Both the position numbers and the translations under genes were made by a program. Under the pieces are notes generated by a model. The model was not told the DNA's origin. It worked only from the letters and a program-made list of their open reading frames with translations, and ran no database searches. A stretch of DNA of 64,000 bases from Allacma fusca (Eukaryota > Arthropoda > Collembola > Symphypleona > Sminthuridae): the NCBI GenBank assembly GCA_947179485.1, contig OX359248.1:5287501-5351500 (forward strand), in the 5' to 3' direction. Shown one piece after another: positions 23,404-36,348 of this stretch. Each line of letters opens with the position of its first letter. Position 1 is the stretch's first letter.

Positions 23404-23898
23404 AGCTACTATTAGATTGCCCTCTTGATCTGTCTCATTTACTGGATTTGAAAGCCTCACCTTAAACAACTGTCTATAGTCTAATGCTCCCTTTCGTCCA
23501 ACTCTTTAAAAATCGATTTTATAATAATCAAAAGCTACTGTAGTGACTGCACATGTAATTACGTATCCACAACATGGGCTTCCTTTTCGTGGAAAAATAA
23601 TAGAGACAGACGCCTGCTCACAGTTAATCTGAAGTTGGGAATCATTGAAATAATAACAGAAAAAAATGGTATTGACGTAGAAGCTCTTTTGTTGACATTA
23701 AAATTTCTTGGAAGAATAATTATTATTATTGATTGAAAATTAAATGGCATGGGAAATAATAATCATTATTGTCATTGTTATTTTTAGTGTCACACAAACA
23801 AATCCTTTTTTAAATTCAAGTCACTATAATATGCTCCACTATGACACGAATTTGACTCTAGCTCTGAGGACATTAAAAGGTTGAGCTCAAATAAATAT

Positions 23899-24374
23899 TT
23901 AGTTCCTATGATGTCCACCAATCCTATTATGAATTAATATACCAGCGGCACAAACAATGTAGGATGCAAGGACAAAGCAGGCAATGAAGGCAAGTCCACT
24001 CAAAATGATCACAATGTAAAGTCCCGTTCCAAAAGCTTCCCCTCGATTGCCTTTCAAGGAGACCTTAATCCTGTGATAAGGGTGACAGAAAATCAACACA
24101 AATATTAAATGCACTTTGATTTCTACTCCTAATGTCGTCGTACTGGAACGTTCTCTACGACCCCCGGATTTTACTCATCCTGAGATTACATTACAGTACA
24201 TACGGTATTCACTCACACTGATGGCTCCGTGTCGGTGAAGACATCTGAGTAGTGGTCATCCGAATGGTAATGGTAAGTATTACAAAAGTATCCTCCAGGG
24301 ACGAAATAGCCCCAAACTTTCTCAACCATGAGAAATGGTAACAAAGGCAGTAAATAAACTAGAGAACTACGCAT
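23899..24374 (-). CDS. Small type I membrane protein B
   Basis: Exons 24374-24217 and 24070-23899 join in phase 2 (GTGAGT donor, CACAG acceptor) and give 109 residues. The signal peptide is about residues 1-22 (MRSSLVYLLPLLPFLMVEKV, then WG). The ectodomain is rich in Tyr, His and Asp (NTYHYHSDDHYSDVFTDTEP). One helix (about 70-96, GLYIVIILSGLAFIACFVL) is followed by a short His-rich tail. Sequence similarity to protein A is low, but the architecture, exon number, splice phase and juxtamembrane Asp/Tyr pattern agree, so an old tandem duplicate is likely. The His/Asp-rich segment might bind metal, which is a guess. Confidence 0.75.
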
Positions 24375-24379
24375 TTTAA

Positions 24380-25570
24380 GATTTTTCAAAACAAAATTAA
24401 GAAATTCTAGAGAGTGGAGCCTTGTTTATAATTACTTAACTTATATCTCTCAGATAACTTTGTCCTGAAAACCTTGAAAGAGCTAAACATATATACAAAT
24501 ATGACGGCCCAACTATCCCTTTGTATGCAGACAAAACCAGAAGAAACTTCCAGTTGTTTATTTGAATTTGTTAGAATCTCCTCTCCTGCCAGATAAGCAA
24601 AGTACATAGGGGCTGACACGTAAAGGCGGTTTTGTCTACTTCTGTTTTTATGTATACTTTGAGCCTATCTATATATTTCTATTCTGCTTCCTAGATTTAC
24701 TCTTCTGTCAAGTACTGTGCTTCAGGTACATAATCTCAATTGGGGCTTGGACGCAAGGAACGGTAAGGCACTAACACACCTACATAATAGGCAAACTGGA
24801 ATAGTAATTGCAGGAAAACTTCATCGTAACATCAACAACTTTATTTTTTTTTTACTCAGTATCATTTCATCAATCTTTTGTAACTTCTGCAGTTATTCAA
24901 CACGTATGCATAACTATATTGATGTAATACGGACGGGAACAAGTCCCTGGAATAAAATTAGTTTTTGACATTCCCATGCGGACAGAGAAGAGACTCATTA
25001 TACAAAAACTAGACTTACAGTAGTGTTACTCGAAAAACGAACAGATACAGTTAAAGTAGTAGCTAAGAATAATATATTTAAATGTTGGGTTTACATTTTT
25101 GGTAGTTAAAACTTAAAATAGTACATTTTGGAAAACAATCACAAAGTCTCTAATAAATAACAGTCAATATATATAATGTAGTTTAGAATTATGAGCTCTC
25201 ACAAATTATATGGAGAAGTAATTATACTTAATTGTATTAATAGCGTTAAAACACTCAAATAATTTTTGACATTCATTCCCATTCTTGCTTATTGTTAGTA
25301 TTTACTCCTTGGAAAAAATCAGCGTTCTCGTGGGTATCAATCCTCGAATGTATTTGTTCCTGACAGGTACATATCATTGTCGTGACGCGTTTCGCAAATC
25401 CAGGATCTGTAATAGTAAGCACAAGAATAATCGTTTGAGAGCGTCGTTGTTCGCACTTGCATCAGGGACAAATTACCTATGACAGTGTAATACTGTAGTG
25501 TACTCATTTCCATACCTGCATTAATAGTATCTATGGTAGCTTATATTTTGCATCGTATTCACAATTAAAA
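24380..25570. other. Intergenic, no gene confirmed
   Basis: A minus-strand open stretch with a GTAAGT donor near 25015 has a hydrophobic run (NILFLATTLTVSV) but no in-frame ATG. Otherwise AT-rich and empty. Confidence 0.5.
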
Positions 25571-25714
25571 TTATGCAACGGCCGGTGCTCCTGCCCTCGC
25601 ATGCAGAGGCCCCCAGAATGGGTTTCGCACTTGCTCCTGATGATGGACACATGAGCCATTGTCACCTGTGACCGGGATGACGATCGCAACCCCTGGAAGC
25701 TTGTCTTCTTTCAT
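25571..25714 (-). CDS. GC-rich coding island, unknown protein
   Basis: Forty-seven codons run from the ATG at 25714 to a TAA, and the frame stays open about 12 codons further upstream. The stretch is close to 60% GC inside DNA of about 33% GC, so it stands out on composition alone. The peptide includes GVAIVIPVTGDNGSCVHHQE and ends NPFWGPLHARAGAPAVA. It may be a one-exon peptide gene, the last exon of a longer gene (an acceptor-like CTTCCAG lies at about 25696), or a recently acquired fragment. I recognise no family. Confidence 0.4.
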   Translation of the reverse strand: MKEDKLPGVAIVIPVTGDNGSCVHHQEQVRNPFWGPLHARAGAPAVA

Positions 25715-25868
25715 ATCTGGAAGTAACCCAATTCCGAATTGATAGTATTATAGAATCCCAGGAGTCCGCCCAAGTACATACATGTTCAGGAAGTACACAC
25801 TTACAATTAGTATTTTGTAAATAAATTCTAATCCTGATAGAGAACTGGTTCGAAACTAGATCCTTGGT

Positions 25869-25877
25869 TATAAAATA
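25869..25877 (+). promoter_or_regulatory. TATA box upstream of a short ORF
   Basis: TATAAAATA lies 40 bp before an ATG that opens a 34-codon hydrophobic frame. At this distance the leader would be very short. Confidence 0.35.
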
Positions 25878-25916
25878 CGGCTGTAAAATATACTAATAAA
25901 TAATAATTATACAAAA

Positions 25917-26021
25917 ATGATTGGGGCACTTGTACTGATTGGGACTTTAGTCCTAATAGCAGCTCTAATGAAATTAGTACATGACAATGGTCATGATATG
26001 GTAATTTATTCCACGTGTTGA
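25917..26021 (+). CDS. Candidate membrane micropeptide or signal exon
   Basis: A 34-codon frame starts with a clear hydrophobic helix (MIGALVLIGTLVLIAALMKL) followed by VHDNGHDM. A GTAATT donor-like site follows that Met, so this could be the first (signal) exon of a longer gene rather than a complete peptide. A TATA box sits just upstream. Micropeptides of this size with one helix are known in arthropods, but there is no specific sequence match to one. Confidence 0.3.
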   Translation: MIGALVLIGTLVLIAALMKLVHDNGHDMVIYSTC

Positions 26022-26391
26022 TACTCCCTGCAAAATCATGTCCTAATTATGGTTTGGCGTGTATATAGTCGGATTGGGAAAATATAAGATAATAAAGACA
26101 CCACAAGTAACTCATTATTTGCTGAGGAGAAATTCATTTACTAGCGCGTACCCTATCACCTCCCTCATATCAAATAGCATTTTTTCCTTCCTTTTCGTAT
26201 AGGAGGATTAAGTGGAAATAAAAAACGAAAATTATTAAGAACTCAGAAGTGTTTTCATATAAAGTAATTATTACTTGTAACAATGGTACATATAACAATG
26301 ACTTTAGCAGCTTCTGAACTTTTGAATGATGTTTGCAATAATGTTTTTACAATAATGTTGCGTACAAGGAGGAGTAAAAAAAAAAACTTAC

Positions 26392-26623
26392 CCTTGTAAG
26401 GCACGGAGGAGTCCAGACCCTGTCTGTGACATGAGTAAACTTTGCGAATTTGGTCCATAGCTGAGCGGACAAGTTTCCATAGGAAGTAGCAAAACAAAAA
26501 GAGGAGGACAGCGTAGCAAGTCACAGTAGCCCCAAATAAAACCGCATTTACGTAATAGTCGTAGTCGTCATTACTCCTGTCAACGGGCTCAGTGACTGGC
26601 GGGACTGTTGGTGTCGGGACCAT
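26392..26623 (-). CDS. Small membrane protein C, TM exon
   Basis: One exon of 77 codons plus one base runs from ATG 26623 to a GTAAGT donor. The N-terminal side is Pro/Thr-rich (MVPTPTVPPVTEPV) and then Asp/Tyr-rich (DRSNDDYDYY) before a helix (about residues 27-50). A basic cytoplasmic part (RSAMDQIRKVYSCHRQG) follows. The frame stays open upstream of the ATG, and an acceptor (GGGGAACAG after a T-run) lies at about 26652, so a separate signal-peptide exon further upstream is possible but not found. The final exon is also unresolved. The Asp/Tyr motif matches protein E closely (DDDNDYNYYQ). Confidence 0.6.
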
Positions 26624-26699
26624 GGTTATAGGGAATGTGACACTGTTCCCCAGTAATGTGAAAAAAAACTTGTGAAAATTCCCACTTCTACTTACTAAA

Positions 26700-29600
26700 T
26701 CAAGATTGAAATAATTATATTAGACTCCGATGGAATGCACAGCCCGATCCTTGAGGACACGAGTTATAAGTAGAGACTAACAATAAGCTGGAAGGAGTAC
26801 ACAAAGTATAACAGTTTGTCCCGCAGGGGGGAAAAATAATCGTTGTATCTGTATTTATGATTTTAATGTTTGCAAGGAGTCAATAAGGGTTGAAATGTCT
26901 TGATAAAAAAAAAACTCGAGGCGCACATTTGCTTACTATATCTATGTAAGGTATTGATATTGGCAGTATAATCTGGGTATAATACACAACGGAGGAAAAA
27001 GTACCGAGTCCAAACTCCTGCTGGTACAATTATACAAAGACTTCAAATAAAAACATTGTCTATTGTCTTGTGCGTGTAGATTTCCAAGCAGGTTTTTTCC
27101 AATGTGATATCTGACGAGGAGAGTTGAATCCAATCCACTCCTGGCAAAACATGCAGTAATATAACAAGTGGGGATGAGATGGATGTGGGAGTCTCGCAAT
27201 ACCTCAACAGTTTTTGTCCAGGGTTCAATGTTAGGCCAAGCACGTTGATCCAACGCGTCAAAAAAAAATTTTTTTTTCGTGGGAGCGTCTTTAGAGGTCT
27301 TGGTAGGTTACAGTGTGATGGGCCACTGCGTTGAGGCACTTTGGATAAAAGTCGACGTCATTTATTTTCCTCAAGAGTTATTATTTGGGCTTTCAGAGCC
27401 TGGCTTAGGAAGGAGTATTAATTATTATCGAATGGAACTCTAAGGAGATCAACTCCTTTCTCAAGTTCCTATTTGATTAGAAGCCTTTAGGCAGCCAGGA
27501 ATGGAATAGTACAGAATTTACCAGCTAGTTTGAGACAGTCGAACAAGATTATGACTCTCAACGACTGATAGATAGCTACAAACACATTTACTTCCACTGG
27601 TCTTAATTACTCTGACTTGTTTTTCTATTGTCTCATGGAAGAGAGAGATTTGTATTCGCGGAATATTTATTTCCTCATTACCCCTCCCCGAAAAGAGATT
27701 GCTCCTCTCACGTCACCAGATATCTGGATGATGATGAGTGGAGATAATTTTGGAACTTAAGTTGGTAGTTTGTAAACAGTTACCTGTTTACGTCCCTCTA
27801 TCCTCCGAGCCCCTTCCCAAGTCTGCAGTATTATTCCCATATAATTTTTTTCCTCTCGGGAATTATTGCATTCCTTATTGTCAACAATAATTTTAAATGC
27901 TCATTATGGCAGCGCACACAGCTCCTCGGTCACATGCAAATCATGATGTAGTCACTATATAAATGACAATGGTGTGGGATGGTATTTAAAGCTTTGGAAT
28001 TCATTTAAGTCATTATGATGTTCATTTGCATTTGGAATTTTTTTTTTCCTGCAAGTAATGGACGACAATGGCAAGGTTCTATACGAGCTCGAGCTTCCAA
28101 CGGATGTAATCCAACAACGGTGGATAAGCTCCGGGCCTGGGATATTTTTGAACCATAAGCATTTCCGTATTAACGAGTTTCTAAAATTAAATGTAATTAC
28201 GTATGTAGTATCCACATAATTAAGTAATTGCTTGTAGCCATTTATAAAAATACAATTATTACATCACTTCCATTTAAATGTCAACTGTTGTTGTGCACTC
28301 CTGTGATTCACTTCACGCTAATTTCACCAATTGAATTCATTGACATGGGCTCAACGAGACATTTCAGTGAGGCTTACGTTTGTACACTTAATTACGCTCA
28401 ATTCCAAGGTAATTTTTAAAGGCGAATGTTTAATTGAAAGACTGACTCCTTTTAACGCTCGGAAACTATTTTTTGAATTCATGTTTGCAGTTTAAGTTTG
28501 CATGGGCTAAATTTTATACATTGTCCTGTTTGTTATTTGTACTTGTGTGACATTGTGACAAATTATCGACCTTTTGTAAAATTGTTTTGAATACGACATC
28601 ACAAATTTGCTTCATCACCGGTTGTTTGAATTCAAAACTCCTAAGTACAGGGTAGGGGACTCGTGGTCCTCTCAATAGGTCAAGATGCACTGGGAAGTGA
28701 GGTTGTTTGATTAGGTGCTAGAAATTACTTTGACTTGTGACTGAGTTCTTCCTTTAGTTTACATTTTAACAAGATTCGAAACCCTTGGTACAATTACTTC
28801 ACCATCAATATGAATTTGACTGTACCTACATAGATCCATCCCACATAAAATGTTTTAATCTTTTATGCTGTCACACACTTGGTCAAACAAATTGCAAATC
28901 TTGAGTATCTTCTAATCATGAGGACCACTGGAATTTTAAACTTTCCTTAGCATGCTCAGATGCAAAGGAAATTTGTGTATTCCTGTAGGCTATTTCTCAT
29001 GCAGTACAAATTGCGTGCATGAGATAGTTTGTTTTTATAGTATTGTATCTACATGCATATTGTACGTACCTGCATGAAGTTTTAAACACGCATACGTCTC
29101 TCTACTTATGCTCAGATTTGCGTAATTATTGTCGGAACAATAATGGTTTACTTCTCATTATTTACACAACATAGCACCAGAACAGTGAGTGGCCAATGGA
29201 GATGGGATCTGCCTCTCAATTTAAACCTGCAAAAAATCTAGGGAATTCCTTAGTTACTGGAAATGCCAACCATTTTCAAGTGTGGAAACATCCTGAGAAC
29301 ATAAATGATCTATGGTTGTATAATAATATTTCTGAGAGGAACTGAAATGGATTTCTTAATTAGCTGCATATGTACATGCGCCTGTAATAAAGTTCACGCG
29401 AGCTCAGTCTTGGGAATGAAAATGTGATAAAATATTTTATTTAAATAGCATCCAAGCAATGTCAAGTTGGTTTTACTTGCTAAACTGAGCCTGAGATTGT
29501 CTTAATTAAATGGGCAGATGAGTGAGAAGCTTTAAGTTAGGAAACTTGCAGCCCCTGTATTATTTAAAATGAGACCATGTCTTATGTACGTCATACTATA

Positions 29601-31691
29601 TAGCTATGCTTGTATGTATATATGTATGTAATTACATGTAATTCAAAAAGGAGTTTGAGGCTCCATGAAGTACTTTTATTTTAGACCTGCGCCTATTAAT
29701 AATTACATTTTCACTTTCTAACAAATATCTTCTACGGCAAATAACCTATCCCACTAATTGTGAAGTTGAATAAATGAGTACATGATGTCCCTCTGTTAAC
29801 TCGGAATGACTTCATGTTTAAGGGATTTCAAGTCAGTTTAGCTAACAAGGTGGTAACAGTATGAAATTGTCGGACATCACAGCTAAAAATAGGCTGACAC
29901 TAGAAAATTCCAGTTTGTTGTCACTCTTTAAATTCGTTACTAACTGACTTATCACATGATACGTCCGTCCAGCCTTTGTACTCTGTCCCAGAAGGAGCTA
30001 CGGGAGAAAGGGATTTCAAATGCAAAACTTCAGCTATGAATATTATCTCCTAAATATAGGCAAGGGACGGCTGCTAATAGGAAAAACTTTTCTGTTCAAT
30101 GTAAAATTAATGCAAATTGATGCTAAAAGTCTCTGAAGTGACTTCCGTCGGATGAGAAATTGGAAATTAAAACTTTATGCCAAGCTCGCGTTTACTTTCC
30201 AGTATAGTTCTTATCATCTGTGGCTCCATAACAGGTCCATGTACGGAAGGATATCTGCAAACATGTGTGTCAGTGCATATTAATTATACATATAGATACT
30301 GCAATTCCAGGTATATTTCCTTAAAAAGTCAATAAGCACGAAAATAAACTCCGTTCCTTGTGCATTCACTTTTGTAGCAATCAAAAGTTGCACTTGCTCG
30401 ATTTCACTATAATAATTATTTTTTTAATTAAATTCGGAAAGAATAAACTTCGGAGATATCCTGGATTTCCGTGTTTACGCCAACCTGGAAATTTTTTTGA
30501 CGTACAACTACCCCTATCCGTCAGTTTTGCTTGAACGCTCTTAATTAATTTGTTACAATCTTCTCAGGAACCTGTAATAAGGAACAAACTTTTACATGAA
30601 TAGTTGGAAACTATCCCATTGATATGTTCATCCACAAGTTCAATAGACCTGAAAACATTTGAAACGTGTTCGGTTATTGCCCAATTATTGAGCAACTGAA
30701 ATTCTATTACTGGCTGCAGCTTTCCATTTTTTCAGAATAAATAAATGAAAGACGGGAAATTCTTGAACTAACTTAGGATTTCTTCACACATTTTTATTAC
30801 TATTTCATTTTGTTCTTTGATCCTTTAGAATAGATTAACTCCCATTGAGTGCACATATGGAATCACACACGCGGAGAGTTGTTTATCAAGACAGAAGTAA
30901 ATATGATAAAAATGAGAAAATGTATCTATTAATGGCATACAAGATCAACACACATATCAATGTGTACATGACGTGTTTACATGCTATGCTCTGTTAGTGT
31001 ACATCTGTATCTGTATCTACTGTAGTTTTGTTACATTAATAGCACTCAGGAATTTGTGAGCAGCTTCAGATATGAAACAACTAAAATGAAGTTCCTTTGA
31101 AGTTACAGTAAACACGGTGAGTTTAGGAAATTCTGTCATATTGTAGAAAAGGTATGAAAATTTCATGCATGTCCACGTAACAACCTTTAAATAACTTAAG
31201 ATTCTCGAAGGGTCAGAGTGGAAGTTGTTCATTCATTTTGCAATATCAAGTGCAATCGTGAGTGGAGATAGGGAAGGATGGTGGGTAGATGTTTTCCAGG
31301 GTTGATGTAAAATGGCTATCGTATTCCGTTCACAGGTAATTTTCCACTTGTTGGTATTAATGCCTTCATGCATGCCTATAGTAGAAAGAATTTCATTTTT
31401 CCCAAAAAATGACTCTCACATAAAATTACACACTCACGATAACATAACTATATACGTATTCAATTCCTTCAAGGCAAGGTGATCATGTGAATCTTTTGCT
31501 ATTGTGAAGGAACAATGTATTCATAAAAGTTTACATTCTGATGATAAGCGTTGTGGGGTACGATTCCGCTTGTGAATTCCACAGAATTTAAATATTCCTG
31601 TAGTTCCAGAAAATCCGTGTTTTATTCCAAAGTCCATAAATCCTTTTAATAGCGGTTTTATTATTCTACTCTGACGAGCAGGGAGTCCGAG
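26700..31691. other. Five kilobases without a confirmed gene
   Basis: I see only short open frames without splice support on either strand. An imperfect hairpin with arms around CTATCTCATGCA lies near 28988-29035. TACATACATATGTA-like tracts are frequent. Missing first exons of protein C could lie here. Confidence 0.5.
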
Positions 31692-33127
31692 ATGGGCTGC
31701 TTTAATCCTAAATTCTGGTCGAAACTAATTGGCTACGTGGAACTTGTAAGATTTATCTCTGAGAAGTATATTATTTTCTATTGTAAGCATAAAATATTTC
31801 TTGAAGGTCCCGAAATTTTTGGATTTATTGCAAAGTTTTAAAATTATTATTGCTATTTGTAATGATTGTTCCGAGATATGCCTGGAGATAAGGCCATGAG
31901 AAAGTGTCTAATTTAATGTTGACATTTTGTTTTCCCAAAATACATTAAATCTCCGAAAGATTCTCTTTCATTTTCGTGTCGGATTTTTATGTGCATATTT
32001 GGCTGAAATTCTATTTTTGCCATTATTACAGTATCTACGTAATTACACAAATTATTTTCTTTTCGTTTTTGTAGATCATAAATGCTGGAAGTACGATATT
32101 CTTTGCACATTACCTCCTGAAATTTGTCCAGGGAGGGGAGGAGGCTGTGATAGAAGAAAGTAAGGAAATCGAAGCCGTGGAGCAGTACTATTACTTGGGA
32201 TGTGAGTCAGATTTGTTTTAGACTCGTAAACTTATTTTCTTACTCGAGAGGAGTTAAAACTTTCCCGTAAATAAAATTGAGGGAGTAGGAATAATAAAAT
32301 ATGGCAAAGCCCAAATGCAAATACATAGCATCCCTCACGTTCCAGATGGATTCATTATTTCTGTCCTGGCTACTCTGGTAGTAATCTCCGTACTGGGATT
32401 TGTCATGGCCATTGTTCTTCTGAGAGGTGCATACAAGGTGAGAGATTTAAGTCCAAGTAATAGTATTTACGTATACTCAGTTAATATTTACGATCTTGCG
32501 TGAGTGAGAGTATGTACACTACTGCACGTCGTCACTTTGCTCAAATCATTTTAGCACGTGTGCACATTTCTACCTAAATCCTGGAAACTTGAGTGAGTAC
32601 ATATTAGGAGGGCTACCTGATTGAAAGTATACTTCGACACCTGCTGTGCATATACACCTAATTTATAATATCTGTGCAAACTAATCTGTAAAACCGTACA
32701 CACTCAAGACTTCAAGGTAGAGTGCATTCACATTATAGGTATTTAAACAACAATGATCTTAACGCTTCCTACGGAAGTTATAGTACCTCATTACAGCAGG
32801 AGCAGAGTATAGATACATCTAAGGAAAAGGAAATGCCGACACACGGGGAACGAACTGCCTAACTTTGTTTACTCCAATTTTCAGAGGGAGTATCAGAAGC
32901 TTAACGTATGGATGATTTATTGCATCATCGCGGCAGGGATTACCTTCCTCATTCTCATAACATGTGGGGGTTACATTTGGACTTTGGTAACCCGCTCCTT
33001 CCTTTTCCTTGTGGTTCGGGGTGCCATGATTTGGAGTGTTTACGTGGATATGAAGGAACTTGAGGGGGAACTCAAGACTGATGATAAGGCTGCTTTCGCT
33101 AAAAAGACAGCGGATACTGCTATCTGA
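31692..33127 (+). CDS. Four-TM membrane protein of unknown function
   Basis: Four exons (31692-31745, 32075-32201, 32310-32437, 32885-33127) give 183 residues. The start MGCFNPKFWSKLIGYVEL leads into helix 1 (about 11-33). An acidic loop (GGEEAVIEESKEIEAVEQYYY) follows, then helix 2 (about 74-98), helix 3 (about 110-135) and helix 4 (about 139-158), and a charged tail. The start MGC, the four-helix spacing and the WSVYV motif after helix 4 recall small arthropod four-TM proteins of the DUF4728/LAPTM-like kind. That is a resemblance in layout, not a proven match. The third exon's acceptor (ATGGCAAAG) is weak, so that junction is the least certain part. Every other junction is canonical and in phase. 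Confidence 0.8.
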
Positions 33128-34587
33128 AATCTTTATTTTACAGAGTCAATAATAGAGGCGGTCTCGGGAGAACGTCTCATTATACGCACATACATATGTA
33201 CATACCTCCTGTGAAACAACTTTTCAAATCCGTACCATTAATAACTGTTGCTAGTTTTTCTGCAGCGGAGCCCTTTTCTTGCACTTATATCCAAAACTTT
33301 GCATTTCTGCTCAACAACTAAATCTTTCTCAAACATTGAGGCTACGATTATATTTTTGTTGTAGGCAGAAGCTCCGAGCTATTTCTAAAATCTTGAAGGA
33401 TGTTCCAATCATTTGTTCCTGTAGTCATTAGTGGGGTACGCTTCATCTATATTAATGATAGCTCTAGGAGCACTAGATCTTATGTTCACTCAGTCATGTC
33501 AGCTGTGACATGTACAGTTATTTTCAGTACACTGGTGGGGAATATTTATCTTGACTTAAATTATTTGACATAGAATTTAAAAACAATTATGTATCTCATA
33601 TTTGATGTTTTCATAACCTTACATGTGAACTGTATACTTGTAGTGATCTTTTAAATTTCAAATAATTGGATGTTTTTGGTTCAATCCCCCCATGCAGGCA
33701 TATTTTGACTTGGTATTCTCTTGAATGTAAAGATGAAATTTTATTTTGTAATATAAATTCTTGGATAAATATTTTCTGCACTGCTTCAAATCAGAGAATG
33801 TTCGCTAAAATTGCTTTAGACTATTGTCCTTTATTGTATCTTTTAGAAACATTTTTGATATTCTATTACAGTCATGTCGTGTGCAATGATTGTATTACAT
33901 TGAAGAGGAAATGTTATGATGGAATTCTAGATAGCCTGAGGATGAGCTCAGTTCATGATCCAAAGCTTCTGCTTTGTACATTAATAAAAAATGAATTTCA
34001 CTCGGAAGCTGATATAAACATGGAAAATAAAATGTAGGGTTTTACCTTTTCCCAAAGCAATCAAATTCTTTCAAAAATTACTTATGTTAAAGTCCTGATA
34101 GCCCCAATCCCCGATATGAGGAAATTGTTGACAATAAAAAGACTCGAAAGTCACACGATTGTGTGGTTCCAAAAATAATCAGTATTCAGCAGGGTGTATT
34201 TATTTCTGTACAGTACTATACATATATAAATGTGTCGTTACTTTACGTTGCTTAAACAACAACATGTTTTTGTAAGTATAAAACGTGTAAATTATAATTA
34301 CGAATTAAATCATAAGTCTTGACCACAAAACCATTAACACACGTCAGTGGTAGTATGTAATTACATGTATGTTGGTGTTGGAAATATTTGGCGCTTTCCA
34401 TCCCTCCGTTTGCATGCTATACATACATACATGACCAGCGTAAAAGTAGTACATACTGCTAATTACATACAATTATACGATCCAAATACATACACTATTT
34501 ACAATTTTATGGGCGGAACAAAAATAGATCTGAATGAGAGTCATGTTTGAGTAAGTCAAAATAATTTTAGGATTTAAAATTATTCCA
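33128..34587. other. Intergenic with one long open frame
   Basis: A 123-codon plus-strand frame at 33666-34037 is Cys-rich and hydrophobic. It lacks a signal peptide and splice support, and one such frame is expected by chance at this AT content. An acceptor-like TATTCTATTACAG lies at 33859-33871 and AATAAA at 33982, so an untranslated last exon is possible. Confidence 0.4.
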
Positions 34588-35132
34588 TTACTCCGTCTCC
34601 ACTGATTCAAGGGAGCTGGTCTCGGTGTCAGTCGTGGCCTCCATATATTTTGTCCTATGACGCTTGTCCCTTTGTTGGACTAAGTAACAGATGAAGCTGG
34701 AGGTGAAGCTGTAGCAGAAATAGGAAATGACTAAAAGCAGAACAATCCCTATCACTGAGACCACCAGGATCGTCAGGCTGAAGACCGTTACCGTGGACTC
34801 CATATCCGCCGCTGTGGCATTCTGACTCCGCTCCTCAGAAATCAGACTTGGATTCTTAACCCTGGAAGTTCATAAAGGAAATATTCAGATTAAATCTGAA
34901 AAATTAAAGGATGTTCATACAGGTGGAAATCTCTAACCAATGCGGGTACATTTTAAAATCCTATTTATTCAAGCAGGGCAACCTACACTAGATAATGATT
35001 CCCTGGTGAGCCCGGGACTCCGAAAGTTTGCTTGACTGTCTTCAAATAGTCCAATTCCAGAGTTGCACAAGTAACGCACAATTGAAAGAGACAAAGTACA
35101 TGACAAAATCTCCTCCAAGTTTGTATCTCCAT
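34588..35132 (-). CDS. Small type I membrane protein D
   Basis: Exons 35132-34987 and 34861-34588 join in phase 2 across a 125-bp intron and give 139 residues. The signal peptide is about residues 1-22 (FCHVLCLFQLCVTCA core). The ectodomain is short (about 60 residues) with an NAT glycosylation sequon near the membrane. The helix (about 74-96) reads FSLTILVVSVIGIVLLLVIS. The cytoplasmic tail of about 40 residues is basic, then acidic, and ends ETSSLESVETE. The Asp/Tyr motif of proteins B, C and E is absent here. A hAT copy is inserted 207 bp upstream of the ATG and may affect its promoter. Confidence 0.8.
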
Positions 35133-35338
35133 TTTTAATTAAACAGACGAATTGTCCTTCCAACGTGAGAATACTCTGTTTTGTTTAAGAAGTTGGTTTT
35201 TAAATCCCAGTAAAAGATCAATGTTTGAACTTCAGGGATAGCTCGCTCTATGTACCCACAGAACTGTTCAGTATTGGATTTTGAGAAGAAGACCACGACA
35301 AAGGATTGTCCCACCTTCCCAGAGAGTTCAGTTCTTAT

Positions 35339-36340
35339 CAGAGCTGCTTTCAGGTAGTAAAAAATCAAGATCCGCACCTGAACCCGACCCGCACCTGAAA
35401 TATCAGGTTAATTTTTTTCGTCGACCCGAACTTGGCCCTCCGGATCCGAGTTAATATCCGCACCTGTCAGGTATTTTTGGATCAGGTATTGCTTGGCTAC
35501 CCGCACCTGAAAAAATACCTGAGGTGCGGATCTCAAAACAAACCCGACCCGAACTTGAACCCGACCCGAACTTGAACCCGAACCTGAACCCGACTTTCAA
35601 TTATTTTGTCAGAGGAAACTTATAAACATAAGTTCTATCCTAAGACTTTATTAAAGTAAATATGATTTACAAATGACGTTAAGTTGAAAATGCAAAAATT
35701 TGTACTAATTTTAAGTGACATGTAGCACAAAGAGAATGGGAACAGCTATTGAAGCTTCCCCAAGCATTCTCTGAGTGATAGCTTTAGAAAGAGACCGCAG
35801 ATAAGCGTCATGCTTTTCAATTTTAACGAAGTTAAGGCACAAGTATACACGAAATAGATTCCAAATCGATGATGTCTATGTCTGCTACAACGCTAAGACT
35901 ATATCATGAAATTAATTAGCAAAGTTTGACTGTTTGTTAATTTAATGAATATGGCGGCTCTCACGCATCACTAAATACAACGTGTCTTTCAGCCATGTGA
36001 AGCTACATTAACGTTCAGATCAGCCTGAAAGTTTCATTCACTTGAACTTAAAGTTAAATTATTAAGGTAAAAAAATACTTCCAAAATACCTGAAATTGCA
36101 AGTTCGGGTTCAGGTATTTTGAATTCGTCGTACCGAACCTGTACCTGACATTGAGGTCAGGTATATTTTTCAAACCCGAACTTGATCGTAACCCGACCTG
36201 TAATATCAGGTGCGGATCCTGGATGTACCCGCACTTGACCCGAACCTCAGGTACTTTTTTTTGTAGCTGACCCGAACCCGACCCGAACCCGACCCGACGG
36301 GTATTTTTCAGGTACTACCTGATACCTGCAAGCAGCTCTG
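35339..36340. mobile_element. Non-autonomous hAT element, family A, copy 2
   Basis: A 1002-bp copy of the element at 17242, with the same CAGAGCTGCTT termini and its own perfect 8-bp target duplication GTTCTTAT (35331-35338 and 36341-36348). The two copies differ by scattered substitutions and small indels, including one extra CCCGACCCGAACTTGAA unit in the left array. Different target duplications prove two separate insertions rather than a duplicated segment. There is no transposase frame. Confidence 0.94.
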
Positions 36341-36348
36341 GTTCTTAT

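Noticed and set aside
33666-34037. 123-codon plus frame after the four-TM gene
   Set aside because: One frame of this length is expected by chance at 66% AT. It contains an internal acceptor-like site and an AATAAA, more like untranslated sequence.
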